Counted from the stretch's first letter, positions 52,758-62,523 are shown. The stretch is 64,000 bases of DNA from Scytonema hofmannii PCC 7110 (GCF_000346485.2 NZ_KQ976354.1:10250341-10314340); one strand, 5' to 3'. The notes: a model not told the origin generated them from the sequence alone. Numbers and translations are program-made.

Positions 52758-55700
52758 CTATACTACTCTCATAAGAACATTATCAATAGAAATTCTCAAC
52801 TGTTTGGCTAATTCCTGAATATGAGGTTCGACGAAAATTGAGAAATGATCGCCTGGAACTTCAATAACCTGAATAGGTTGACTAGAACATTTACCCCACC
52901 CTAGTAGGGGGTTATCAGTATAAAATTCTGGACTTTCAAAGTCATGAATAATCTCCTCCTTTGCTCGGAACAGAGTCATGGAGTGAGGATAAACCTGGGG
53001 AACATAATCTCGCATGGCTTGGACATGAGCTTTGAAAAGTTTGTAATAGCGGAGAAAATCTTTAATCTCTGTATCGCTAAAGATGAAGTTGGCTTTTTTA
53101 TTCACTAAATGAAATTGCTCATCCACTGGTAAATCTCGAAGTTCCTCAAAAGGAACGGAAAAGTTTATATTACTATTAGTTTTGATTGATTCAGCCATGC
53201 GGAGTAAGAATTTTGCATCGTCATCGTCTGTCGGTTTAATAGCAGTTTCTGGTAATATAGCATCGATAACAACTAACAAACCTACTGTTTCACCCTGCCT
53301 TTGCAATTGTTGCGCCATTTCAAAGGCAAGCACACCGCCGTAACAAAAACCTCCTAAAAGATAAGGACCAATCGGTTGTACCTGACGTATTTCTTGGAGG
53401 TAGCGAGCTGCTGTTTCCTCCACTGAAATTATTTCCGGTTCCTCTTGGTCAGGGTTATGTTGCAAGGCATAAAATGGATAGTCCTCACCAAGTCTTCTGG
53501 ACAAGTTAAAGTAGTGACGAACACCTCCACCCGCGCCATGCATACAAAAGAAAGGAATCTTGGAACCATTCGACTGAATTGCTACCAGAGGAGAATTGGA
53601 TGTCTCACGCACTGGCTGACTGACAATGGTCGCTAGTTTTTCAATCGTCGGGTTTTCAAAAAGAGTAGACAGGGGAAGATTGTACCCGAATCGGTCGTAA
53701 ATTTGAGCCATCAAGCGTACAGCTAAAAATGAGTGACCGCCCAACCCAAAGAAGTTATCTGATACCCCAATCGGGCTAGTATTCAGAAGATTTTCCCAAA
53801 TTTTCACCAAAGCCAATTCCGTAAAATTCCGGGGAGCAACCAAGGCTTGAGTGGCGTTTGGTCGGATAACGTCGTCAATGGGAAGCGATCGCTTGTCTAC
53901 TTTGCCATTGGGTGTAAGGGGTATTGCATCTAATACTACGAAAGCAGACGGTAGCATATAGTTCGGCAGCTTTTGTTGCAAGTGGGGCAAGAGTTGCGCC
54001 ACTATATCTTGCTTAGGAGTCACTACATATGCAATCAAATGGCGATCTCCTTCATCATCTCGGGCAATAACGACAGATTCTTTCACGTCTGGATGTTGTG
54101 CGATCGCGGCTGCAATTTCTCCTAGCTCCACCCGGAAGCCACGGATTTTGACTTGGTCATCACGGCGACCTAAATACTCAAGGTTACCATCAATGAGATA
54201 ACGCACCAAATCACCAGTTTTATAAAGTTTGGTTCCTGGGACAAAGGGGTTATCAATAAACCGTTCCTGAGTTAATTCGGGACGATGCAAATATCCCCTT
54301 GCCAATCCATCACCACCAACATAAAGTTCACCAACAACTCCTACAGGCGTTGGTTGCAAATGGCGATTCAAGACATAGACCTGAGTATTGTCGATGGGAC
54401 GACCAATAGGAACGCTAATTAGTTTATCTGGCAATAAACTAGTGTCATAGTGAGTAACGTTGGCAGAAACTTCCGATGAGCCGTAAAGGTTGATCAGTTT
54501 TGCTCCTGGCATCAATTGGAGGAAAGTTTGAGTTAAGCTGACAGACAGTGCTTCACCGCTCGTTATCCAAAGTTTTAGATGCGATAAATTCTTGGTAAGA
54601 TAACTGTAGCTATCCAAGAGTAAGCGCAGCAGTGAGGGAACAAGTATAATACGTGTAACTTTGTGCTTTGCCAGAGTTTCTATGAACAATTGTGGGTCTT
54701 TGACAATGGTATCGGGAATAATGACAGTGGGAATGCCTTGAAGTAAGGGTGCAAAAATCTCCCATACTGAGTCTACAAAGCTAATGGCTGTTTTCTGGCA
54801 ACAAACCTCGTTTTGTATGAAGGGATAGGTTTTCCACAGCCAGTGCAAGCCATTGACTGTACCGCGATGAGTCCCAAGCACGCCTTTAGGTGTTCCAGTT
54901 GAGCCAGAAGTGTAGATAACATAGGCGAGATTATCGGCTTTTGACGGACTAATGGGGTTTTCTTGACTTTCTTGCTTGATAATTTCCCATTCACCGTCTA
55001 AGGAGATGACCGTTACTTGTCCTACCCTACGGGAAGCCGCCCTTTGGGCGTCTATGTCAAAAGTCATTTGTCTAAAGTTATTAACCAATGATTTTTGACT
55101 AATGACCAATGACACTTGAGAATCGGAGAGCATAAAGCTCAAACGCTCAACTGGATAACTTGGGTCAAGGGGAATATAAGCACCACCTGCTTTGAGGACA
55201 GCTAAAATTCCCACGACCATTTCTACTGAACGTTCCAGAGAAATGGCGACAAGAGTTCCTTTTGTTACACCCTGTTTTTGTAAATAATGGGCAAGTTGAT
55301 TAACCCTCTGGTTGAGTTGACGGTAAGTCAGTTGTTCTGTTTGGCTAATTAACGCTAATGCATCATGAGATTGCTCGACTTGCTGCTCAAATAATTGATG
55401 GAGAGACGCATCTTGGGAATAATTTGCCCTTGTCTGATTCCACTCGACTAACAGTTGCTCTCGCTCGGGAGTAGTTAGTGGTGACAATTCACAGATGCGC
55501 TGCTCGGGACTAGCAACAATGCTTTCCAATAAGGATTGGAAATGAATAATGAATCGGTTTATTGTTGCTGAGTCAAACAAATCCGTATTGTACTCCAAAC
55601 ACCCGGTTAATCCCTGTTGGGATTCGGACATTGACAGGAAAATGTCCAACTGTGCTGTACCGCTATCGAACTGCAAAGTACGCAAGGTTAAACCAGATAC

Positions 55701-56897
55701 TTCCTGTACGGACATTGGGGTATTTTGCAGGACAAACATAACTTCATACAGCGGATTCCGGCTTAAGTCTCGCTCGGGTTGCAATTCTGCTACGAGCTTC
55801 TCAAAAGGCAAATCCTGATGTGCATAAGCATCAAGAGTCACCTCACGCACTTGATGTAGTAGTTTGCGAAAGCTGGGATTACCATTAAGATTATTACGCA
55901 ACACTAAAGTATTTACAAACAAACCCAGCATCCCTTCTAGTTCAGCTCGGTTCCGGTTTGCAATTGGAGAACCAATGAGGATGTCTTCTTGGTCAGTGTA
56001 GTGATATAGTAACGTATTAAATGCTGCCAGCAGAGTCATAAATAAAGTGGTGTCTTCTCGCTGGCTCAATTGATTCAGTGCATCTGTTAAGGTTTTGGAG
56101 AACGTAAAGTATTGCTTAGCACCAGTAAAAGTGGCAACGGTAGGTCGCGCACGGTCTGTGGGTAACTGTAGGACGGGTAATTCACTGGTGAGTTGTTGCT
56201 TCCAGTAATTGAGTTGGTTTGCCAAGACTTCACCTTGCAAGCGATCGCGCTGCCAAACTGCGAAATCTGCGTACTGAATGGGAAGTTCAGGTAAGGGAGA
56301 AGGCTGATTTGTGGAGAACGCTGCATACAGCGTTGTTAACTCCCGCAAGAACACACCAATAGACCATCCATCTGTAATAATGTGGTGCATGGTCAAGAGG
56401 AAAACGTGTTCTTCTTCACCCAAGCGCAGTAAAGTCGCTCTGACTAGAGGTCCTTTCGCTAAATGGAAAGGTTGCTTTGCCTCTTGGGCTGCAAGTTGTT
56501 TAACCTCTGGTTCCCAATCTCTACCAGACAAATGATCGAGGTTGATAATAGGTAGATCCCAGGTTAATTGGGATACAATCTGCTGCACTGGCTCTCCATT
56601 TACAAGCACAAAAGCTGTGCGCCAAACTTCATGACGCTTCAGGATTTCATTGAGACTTTGCTGGAGTGCTCTCATATTGAGCGCTCCCTTTAAATGAAAG
56701 ACACTAGGAATATTGTAAAAATAACTTCCGTGGTAAAGTTTGTCAATAAACCACAGCCTTTGTTGAGAGAAAGACAAGGGAATATTGTTATAAACTTGAC
56801 GTTTGGTAATAGTCTCAACTTTAAATTTGCCTTCCTTCCATTTTTCCAAGAGGGCTTTTTTGGTAGGTGATAAATTAGAGTATTGTTTATCCATCAC
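52758..56897 (-). CDS. Single-module NRPS (C-A-PCP-TE)
   Basis: A 1379-residue synthetase that adds one amino acid to the polyketide and releases the chain. Condensation domain about 40-470 (MHHIITDGWSIG near 172). Adenylation domain about 490-990 (VIYTSGSTGTPKGVLG near 665). PCP has its Ser in LGGHSFLAVR near 1058. TE about 1110-1375 has GGFCYGGVLAFEM, where Cys1185 replaces the usual Ser, and a His in PGDHFSIFVEPH. By hand alignment to GrsA the specificity residues read V-D-W-I-I-S-L-A-N, so Asp235 is not at its usual place. A dispersed repeat is embedded at 55021-55055. Start GTG/ATG at 56897/56894. Confidence 0.93.
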   Translation of the reverse strand: MMDKQYSNLSPTKKALLEKWKEGKFKVETITKRQVYNNIPLSFSQQRLWFIDKLYHGSYFYNIPSVFHLKGALNMRALQQSLNEILKRHEVWRTAFVLVNGEPVQQIVSQLTWDLPIINLDHLSGRDWEPEVKQLAAQEAKQPFHLAKGPLVRATLLRLGEEEHVFLLTMHHIITDGWSIGVFLRELTTLYAAFSTNQPSPLPELPIQYADFAVWQRDRLQGEVLANQLNYWKQQLTSELPVLQLPTDRARPTVATFTGAKQYFTFSKTLTDALNQLSQREDTTLFMTLLAAFNTLLYHYTDQEDILIGSPIANRNRAELEGMLGLFVNTLVLRNNLNGNPSFRKLLHQVREVTLDAYAHQDLPFEKLVAELQPERDLSRNPLYEVMFVLQNTPMSVQEVSGLTLRTLQFDSGTAQLDIFLSMSESQQGLTGCLEYNTDLFDSATINRFIIHFQSLLESIVASPEQRICELSPLTTPEREQLLVEWNQTRANYSQDASLHQLFEQQVEQSHDALALISQTEQLTYRQLNQRVNQLAHYLQKQGVTKGTLVAISLERSVEMVVGILAVLKAGGAYIPLDPSYPVERLSFMLSDSQVSLVISQKSLVNNFRQMTFDIDAQRAASRRVGQVTVISLDGEWEIIKQESQENPISPSKADNLAYVIYTSGSTGTPKGVLGTHRGTVNGLHWLWKTYPFIQNEVCCQKTAISFVDSVWEIFAPLLQGIPTVIIPDTIVKDPQLFIETLAKHKVTRIILVPSLLRLLLDSYSYLTKNLSHLKLWITSGEALSVSLTQTFLQLMPGAKLINLYGSSEVSANVTHYDTSLLPDKLISVPIGRPIDNTQVYVLNRHLQPTPVGVVGELYVGGDGLARGYLHRPELTQERFIDNPFVPGTKLYKTGDLVRYLIDGNLEYLGRRDDQVKIRGFRVELGEIAAAIAQHPDVKESVVIARDDEGDRHLIAYVVTPKQDIVAQLLPHLQQKLPNYMLPSAFVVLDAIPLTPNGKVDKRSLPIDDVIRPNATQALVAPRNFTELALVKIWENLLNTSPIGVSDNFFGLGGHSFLAVRLMAQIYDRFGYNLPLSTLFENPTIEKLATIVSQPVRETSNSPLVAIQSNGSKIPFFCMHGAGGGVRHYFNLSRRLGEDYPFYALQHNPDQEEPEIISVEETAARYLQEIRQVQPIGPYLLGGFCYGGVLAFEMAQQLQRQGETVGLLVVIDAILPETAIKPTDDDDAKFLLRMAESIKTNSNINFSVPFEELRDLPVDEQFHLVNKKANFIFSDTEIKDFLRYYKLFKAHVQAMRDYVPQVYPHSMTLFRAKEEIIHDFESPEFYTDNPLLGWGKCSSQPIQVIEVPGDHFSIFVEPHIQELAKQLRISIDNVLMRVV
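55021..55055. repeat. Dispersed repeat inside the NRPS A domain
   Basis: On the minus strand GACGCCCAAAGGGCGGCTTC followed by CCGTAGGGTAGG encodes D-A-Q-R-A-A-S-R-R-V-G. This DNA motif is a common Nostoc intergenic repeat, from memory, and forms an extra loop before the A3 core. Confidence 0.6.
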
Positions 56898-56930
56898 AGA
56901 AACTCTACGATTAGTAAGATTTTTTAAAAA

Positions 56931-57683
56931 TTATTTTCGACAAATAAAGCAAGCCAAGCCGTGTTTCTCGTCACTTCCAAAATCTTTGAGATTGTAGTGA
57001 GTAATTTCTGTGAATCCTACATTTTCTAAAGACGACTTAACTTCTGCTAAAAAGTAATCTTTCCTCAGCCAAGTTGTGTCTGAACGCTTCCAGAGTCCCT
57101 CTATCAATTCAAACCCGGTAACTTTAATTTCCCATATTCTTTCTTCCGGTTTATAGTAGAATATTTCAAGCAAAGCACACTCGTCATTAACATTGACATG
57201 ATTAAAAGTTTGCGGAGCCACCTCATGTAGCAAATCTGCCAACGGCATCGTGAATACGAAGAGACCATTTTCCTTTAATGCTACATATACGTTTTTGAAG
57301 ACGAGTTTTAATTCTTCAAGGTTTATAATGAAGAGTAAAACTTCGGTTGAAAAAACTGCATCAAAGGTAGGTGGCAGATCAAATTTACGTATATCACCAA
57401 GAATAAATTCACTATCAGGTGAGTTTTTTCGGGCATAGTGCAACAGTTTTTCAGAAGCATCAAGCCCAGTCATTTGATATCCTTTTATTTGAAGCTGTTT
57501 TAATAACCTTGCTGAACCGCACCCAAGATCAAGAATTCGCGATCCCTTGGGGAGATGGCGTAACATTATTTGCTCTAAAACAGGTATGACATATTCTACT
57601 ATATCTTTATCTGAATAACCCTTAAGTTCGTTCTGCATCCGGGCAAAGGTCTCGTAATTTGGAACAGGACTGGTAAAAGACAT
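56931..57683 (-). CDS. SAM-dependent methyltransferase
   Basis: A 250-residue class I methyltransferase. The SAM-binding motif I is RILDLGCGSARLLKQL, followed by motif II acidic GLDASEKLL and motif III FDAVFSTEVLLFI. The methyl acceptor (carbon, oxygen or nitrogen) cannot be told. I chose the ATG at 57683, preceded by AAAAAGGAAA. It lies 33 bp upstream of the NRPS and 120 bp after the PKS on the same strand, and so probably acts on the growing chain or the released product. Confidence 0.9.
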   Translation of the reverse strand: MSFTSPVPNYETFARMQNELKGYSDKDIVEYVIPVLEQIMLRHLPKGSRILDLGCGSARLLKQLQIKGYQMTGLDASEKLLHYARKNSPDSEFILGDIRKFDLPPTFDAVFSTEVLLFIINLEELKLVFKNVYVALKENGLFVFTMPLADLLHEVAPQTFNHVNVNDECALLEIFYYKPEERIWEIKVTGFELIEGLWKRSDTTWLRKDYFLAEVKSSLENVGFTEITHYNLKDFGSDEKHGLACFICRK

Positions 57684-57804
57684 AAACTGTTTTTCCTTTT
57701 TTATAAGTAAAGGGTTCAAAACAAGCAAGTTTCACTGTTAACTGTCATTTATCTTTTGTTATTTGTCTAAATATCTACACAAATGACTAATGACAAAGGA
57801 TGAT

Positions 57805-60800
57805 TCAACAATCTGCATGATGAGTCAAAAGAACTTCTGCTTCCTCTTCAGATAATTCTTCAATTTTTTCTAACAGAAGTCGCTCAATCATTTCTGCCTG
57901 TTTGCTCGGTACCATTGCTTCTAGTAAAAGCTCGCGCAGTGGTAATTCTACCGGGTACTTTGTTTGCAAATGAGAAACTAGTCGAGTTGCAATGAGGGAG
58001 TCTCCTCCCAACTCATAGAAGTTGTCATAAATACCAACTTGTGCAATCCCAAGTACTTCTTGCCAGACTTCGGCGATTTGTTTTTCTAACTCGTTAGTTG
58101 GAGCAACATAACAATGACTAAGATGAGGTCTGGAATAGCGTGAAGATGGCTCTACTTGACTAGAGGATTTTGAATCTAGTAACGAGGCAAGTTTGAATGT
58201 GCGTTCGCTTCTTGCTTTGAGATCTACTGTGGAAACAATAACTTGATTTCCCTCTCCTAAAGAGAAGAGCCGTTTAAATACTTCTATGCTTTCTGTTTCG
58301 TTAATGGCTAATTCCACCCCAGATACCTGTTCAAGAGTTTTTTGTTCTTGGGTTTTATTTAGTTGCACTTTATCCCAATTTATGAGAGTCCACGGCAAAG
58401 ACTTAGTTTGATTATGTCTCTGAGTAAAGGTATCTATTAACTGGTTAACTCCTGAGTATAAAGATAACCCAAATCCTCCTAAAATGGAAGATAAAGAAGA
58501 AAAAATGATACAAAAATCTAACTTTCGACTCTGTAATACTTGTTCTAATATAGCGATTTTCTTATTTTGAGAGTCTAGTAGTTTTTCTAACTCTGTATTC
58601 CCAATTTCTGGTATCGAGCAAAATATATGTTCGCGGGTTATTCCAGTTGAATAGATAACCCCATCAATTGAACCAATATTCTCAGGTGCAAGGCACTGGT
58701 ACATTTGTTGATAGTTAGTTGCATCTGCACGCACCACCAAAATGTCTGCACCCAACTCAGCTAATGCGTGCAGTTTTTGGATTTTGCGACTCATATCCTC
58801 TTCTTGCGTGTGAGTTTCAAGCCATTGTGAATAATCATCTTTTTCTGGAAAAGCAAAATCCTCGATAAATATCAGTTTTGCTTGTAAAGTTTTTGCTAAG
58901 TATTCTGCAAGTACAACTCCAAGACTTTCTAATCCACCAGGAAACAGGTATACACCCTGTTTTCTCAATGGTGTTTTTTCTTCAACTACTGACTTTAAGT
59001 GAACTGGTTCAAACGTTTGTACCCAACGGTAGCGATCGCGATAAGCAACAACCAAGTCAGACGACAAAGTCGTAAACTCACTAATGATTTGGTCTACGAT
59101 TTGACTCTCACAATCTCCCCTTCCTTCCTCCATGGTTCGTGCGCCTCTGCGGTTCGTTAAACCAAAATCAATACTCCGACAAGTAATATTCGGATACTCT
59201 TGAGGAATAACCTTACATAAACCTAACACCATTGCTTTTTCTAGGTCAAGAGTTTCATTGCCACTGACTTCTTGGATGTTGTTCGATACAACCCAGATTT
59301 GCAAGCGATTGCCAATTTTGAACTTACCAAGAGACTGCGTTAAAAACAGCAAACTGTTAAATTCTAGATACTTACCTAGTTGACGAGTCTCAACATTATT
59401 CAGACTCCATAAATGAGCAATATTTTGGGGAGTCTTACTTAATGCAATCAGTTCTTGGAACAATGCATCATAGTCATCACGATTTTGGGGATTAATAGCA
59501 TAAATTCCCTCACTCAATTTAGTAAACTGCTCTCCCACCTTCACCAAAATCACATTTTTGCTATTCTGTTGGAGTTTATTAACTAACTGAGAACCTACCC
59601 CACACTCATCAACAAACAACAACCATTGTTCTTGTACAGATTCGTTTTTATAAGGGGAGAATGAATGAGGGAGCAAAGAACGTTTCCATGAAGGAATATA
59701 AAACCAGTCGGCAATGTCTTGTCTTTTGTTTAATGTAACTGACTTGCTACTTGAAGAAGATGAGGATTTAGCATCAATCCAGTATCTTTGTCGCTCAAAG
59801 GGGTAAGTGGGCAAAGGCAGACGACGGCGTTGCTCGTGGGTATAGAATCCCGACCAATTTATTTCTACACCAGATAACCACAGCCGACCTAATGTCTGTA
59901 ACAACCAAGCAACATCCGATTGTTGTTCTTTGGCATGGCGTAAAGAAGTCAGCACAATTTGTTGTGCTTCTGGCTTTAAATGCTGTGTTGTTAATGTACT
60001 TAATGTTCGCCCCGGACCCAACTCCAGGAAAACACCTTCAAACTGTTGTAACAGTTGAGTTATCCCAGAGGAAAATTTCACTGTTTGCCGCAGATGTTGA
60101 CTCCAGTAGTGAGGATTTGTGGCTTGTTCATCTGTAATCCAACTCCCAGTAACATTGGAAATGAAGCGAATCTGAGGCGGGTTGAGCTTCACTTTTTTCA
60201 CAGCTTGCACAAATGGTTCTAAGATGGGTTCCATCATTACAGAATGAAACGCATGAGACGTGTGTAAAAGCCGACATTCAATTCCAAATGAGGATAATTG
60301 GTTTTGGAGTGTGGCGATCGCATCGGTTGAACCGGAAACTACGCATGAGAATGGACTGTTGATTGCTGCTATTTGTACAGACGTTCCAGGGTTTTGTAGA
60401 GACCTGTCATGCTTAGTCTCTACATCTAATAGGGATTGCACGTCTTTTTCTGGAAGTGGAACAGCAAGCATACTCCCTGTGGGCAACTGTTGCATCAGTT
60501 GTCCCCTTGTTGCCACAACCGCCAAGGCATCTTCTAGGGAGAACACGCCTGCAATTGTTGCCGCGACGTATTCCCCGATGCTGTGACCAATCATTGCCTC
60601 TGGACGCACTCCCCATTCCATCCATAATTGGGCCAGGGCGTACTCAATAATAAACAGTGCTGGTTGGGTAATTGCCGTCTGCTGTAGAGACGCGAGATCT
60701 CTCGTCTCTACATCGATGTGTTGTGCGTGTGGATAAAGTATATGACGGATATCGAGACCGAGGTGGGGTTGGAGAATTGCAGCACAGATATCCACATATT

Positions 60801-62490
60801 TGCGAAATGTGGGTTCGACCTCGTATAGTTCCCGCCCCATATTTACATATTGCGCCCCTTGTCCTGAAAACATGAAAATGACGGGCTGTTCTCTATGCTC
60901 TTGGTATGCAGTCAAAACCCGTTTGATCTCCTGCGTTTTTAGGGCGGTTACAGCATCTTTAATGTCCTGGCACACCAATATGCGGCGATGGTTAAAAGCT
61001 CTGCGACCTACTTGTAGGGTGTGAGCTACGTTTGCTAAGTTTATATCTGGATGCTGTTTTAAATACGCGACCAAATTTGCAGTTGCAGTTTCAAGTGCCG
61101 AACTAGTTTTGGCTGATAATAAAAGCAATTGCCAAGGGCGTGAATGACCAGACGCGCCATGGTTAGTCTTTACATCTGGGGCTTCTTCAAGAATGATATG
61201 GGCATTAGTGCCACCAAAGCCTAAGGAACTAACTCCAGCCCGACGGGGAATACCGTTAGCTTCCCACTCAGTAAGTTTAGTATTGACGTAGAAGGGGCTG
61301 TTAGGAAAATCTATCTGAGGATTGGGAATTTCAAAATTTAAGCTAGGGGGTATTTGCTTGTGTTTCAGTGCTAAGACAGCCTTGATCAGGCTTGCTACAC
61401 CAGCTGCTGTATCTAAATGTCCGATATTTGGTTTTACTGAACCGATGGCGCAGAAGCCATTTCTTTGGGTAAAAGCACGAAAAGCCTTTGTTAGTGCAGC
61501 AACTTCGACTGGGTCACCAGTTGCTGTTCCAGTTCCATGAGTCTCTATATAAGAAATATCATCAGCATCTATTCCAGCATTTGCTAGAGCCTCTACGATC
61601 ACCTCTGCCTGACCATCTACACTAGGTGCCGTATAACTAACTTTCAAGGAACCATCGTTGTTAATGGCTGAACCTTTGATAACTGCATGAATGTAGTCTC
61701 TATCTGCTATGGCATCTTTTAATCTTTTTAAGACGACAATTCCAAGCCCACTGCCGAAAATAGTACCTTGTGCTTTAGCATCAAAGGCACGACAGTGACC
61801 ATCAGGAGACAAAATTCCACCTTCTTGATAGAAATAGCCTGACTTCTGTGGAACTTTAATTGCAACCCCCCCTGCTAAAGCAATATCGCACTCTTCATCT
61901 AGTAGACTTTTGCAAGCTAAGTGTACCGCAACTAATGAAGTAGAGCAGTAAGTCTGGATACCTACACTTGGTCCTTTCAGATTTAATTTGTATGAAATAT
62001 TTGTAGTCAAAAAATCTTTATTAAGAGTATATTTATTTGAAAAATTTATCAAATTATAGTTTTGATAAACATTGTGCAAAAAGTAAGTGTTTGTGCTTGT
62101 ACCAGCGTAAACCCCAATCAACCCTTCATAAGTTTCTGGATCGTATCCAGCGTTTTCAAGCGCTTCCCAGGCACACTCCATGAAGAGGCGGTTTTGGGGG
62201 TCCATCACTTCAGCTTCTCTGGGGCTAAAGCCAAAGAATCTAGCATCAAAACTCTCAATATCTTCTAGTACAGGTGCTGCTTTGACATAATTTGGGTCAT
62301 TGAGAACACTCTCTTCAATATTTGAAACTACTAAATCTTGATTATCAAAAAATCCAATAGACTCAACTCCATTTTGGAGATTATCCCAAAATTCATCAAT
62401 ATTATTTGCACCAGGGAAACGACCAGATATTCCCACTAATGCTATGTCTAAATCTGCTGTTTCTTCAATTTTTGAATTGTCAGTTATCAT
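57805..62490 (-). CDS. Type I polyketide synthase module (KS-AT-degenerate KR-ACP)
   Basis: A 1561-residue PKS. KS about 10-430: active Cys in QTYCSTSLVAVHLAC near 182, His in ETHGTGTATGDPVE and VKPNIGHLDTAAG. AT about 540-850: GHSIGEYVAATIAG near 635 and SHAFHSVMMEP, the malonyl-type HAFH motif. A reductase-like region follows at about 1160-1400, with a damaged nucleotide loop (FPGGLESLG instead of TGGLGGIG) and no recognisable catalytic Lys. ACP about 1455-1530 has its Ser in LGGDSLIATR. There is no DH or ER. Three 30-nt palindromic elements are embedded in the coding DNA. It is preceded by a PKS tail (gap 33 bp) and followed by a methyltransferase. Confidence 0.93.
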   Translation of the reverse strand: MITDNSKIEETADLDIALVGISGRFPGANNIDEFWDNLQNGVESIGFFDNQDLVVSNIEESVLNDPNYVKAAPVLEDIESFDARFFGFSPREAEVMDPQNRLFMECAWEALENAGYDPETYEGLIGVYAGTSTNTYFLHNVYQNYNLINFSNKYTLNKDFLTTNISYKLNLKGPSVGIQTYCSTSLVAVHLACKSLLDEECDIALAGGVAIKVPQKSGYFYQEGGILSPDGHCRAFDAKAQGTIFGSGLGIVVLKRLKDAIADRDYIHAVIKGSAINNDGSLKVSYTAPSVDGQAEVIVEALANAGIDADDISYIETHGTGTATGDPVEVAALTKAFRAFTQRNGFCAIGSVKPNIGHLDTAAGVASLIKAVLALKHKQIPPSLNFEIPNPQIDFPNSPFYVNTKLTEWEANGIPRRAGVSSLGFGGTNAHIILEEAPDVKTNHGASGHSRPWQLLLLSAKTSSALETATANLVAYLKQHPDINLANVAHTLQVGRRAFNHRRILVCQDIKDAVTALKTQEIKRVLTAYQEHREQPVIFMFSGQGAQYVNMGRELYEVEPTFRKYVDICAAILQPHLGLDIRHILYPHAQHIDVETRDLASLQQTAITQPALFIIEYALAQLWMEWGVRPEAMIGHSIGEYVAATIAGVFSLEDALAVVATRGQLMQQLPTGSMLAVPLPEKDVQSLLDVETKHDRSLQNPGTSVQIAAINSPFSCVVSGSTDAIATLQNQLSSFGIECRLLHTSHAFHSVMMEPILEPFVQAVKKVKLNPPQIRFISNVTGSWITDEQATNPHYWSQHLRQTVKFSSGITQLLQQFEGVFLELGPGRTLSTLTTQHLKPEAQQIVLTSLRHAKEQQSDVAWLLQTLGRLWLSGVEINWSGFYTHEQRRRLPLPTYPFERQRYWIDAKSSSSSSSKSVTLNKRQDIADWFYIPSWKRSLLPHSFSPYKNESVQEQWLLFVDECGVGSQLVNKLQQNSKNVILVKVGEQFTKLSEGIYAINPQNRDDYDALFQELIALSKTPQNIAHLWSLNNVETRQLGKYLEFNSLLFLTQSLGKFKIGNRLQIWVVSNNIQEVSGNETLDLEKAMVLGLCKVIPQEYPNITCRSIDFGLTNRRGARTMEEGRGDCESQIVDQIISEFTTLSSDLVVAYRDRYRWVQTFEPVHLKSVVEEKTPLRKQGVYLFPGGLESLGVVLAEYLAKTLQAKLIFIEDFAFPEKDDYSQWLETHTQEEDMSRKIQKLHALAELGADILVVRADATNYQQMYQCLAPENIGSIDGVIYSTGITREHIFCSIPEIGNTELEKLLDSQNKKIAILEQVLQSRKLDFCIIFSSLSSILGGFGLSLYSGVNQLIDTFTQRHNQTKSLPWTLINWDKVQLNKTQEQKTLEQVSGVELAINETESIEVFKRLFSLGEGNQVIVSTVDLKARSERTFKLASLLDSKSSSQVEPSSRYSRPHLSHCYVAPTNELEKQIAEVWQEVLGIAQVGIYDNFYELGGDSLIATRLVSHLQTKYPVELPLRELLLEAMVPSKQAEMIERLLLEKIEELSEEEAEVLLTHHADC
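59127..59166. repeat. Dispersed repeat inside the PKS gene
   Basis: On the minus strand AACGAACCGCAGAGGCGCAC, then GAACCATGGAGG, encodes N-R-R-G-A-R-T-M-E-E, an insertion absent from the other PKS in the window. A relative, GAACCGCAAAGACGCAAAG, occurs in the intergenic DNA near 22592. Confidence 0.6.
60395..60424. repeat. 30-nt palindromic element in the PKS, copy 2
   Basis: TGTAGAGAC-N12-GTCTCTACA. On the minus strand, in frame, it encodes D-V-E-T-K-H-D-R-S-L-Q. Confidence 0.9.
60683..60712. repeat. 30-nt palindromic element in the PKS, copy 1
   Basis: TGTAGAGACG-N10-CGTCTCTACA. On the minus strand, in frame, it encodes D-V-E-T-R-D-L-A-S-L-Q. Confidence 0.92.
61145..61174. repeat. 30-nt palindromic element in the PKS, degenerate copy 3
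   Basis: The right arm AGTCTTTACA and central CGCGCCATGGTT are recognisable; the left arm has decayed. In frame it encodes D-V-K-T-N-H-G-A-S-G-H. Confidence 0.65.
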
Positions 62491-62523
62491 GGTTTTACAA
62501 ATTGCTATAAATTAACTATTTTT

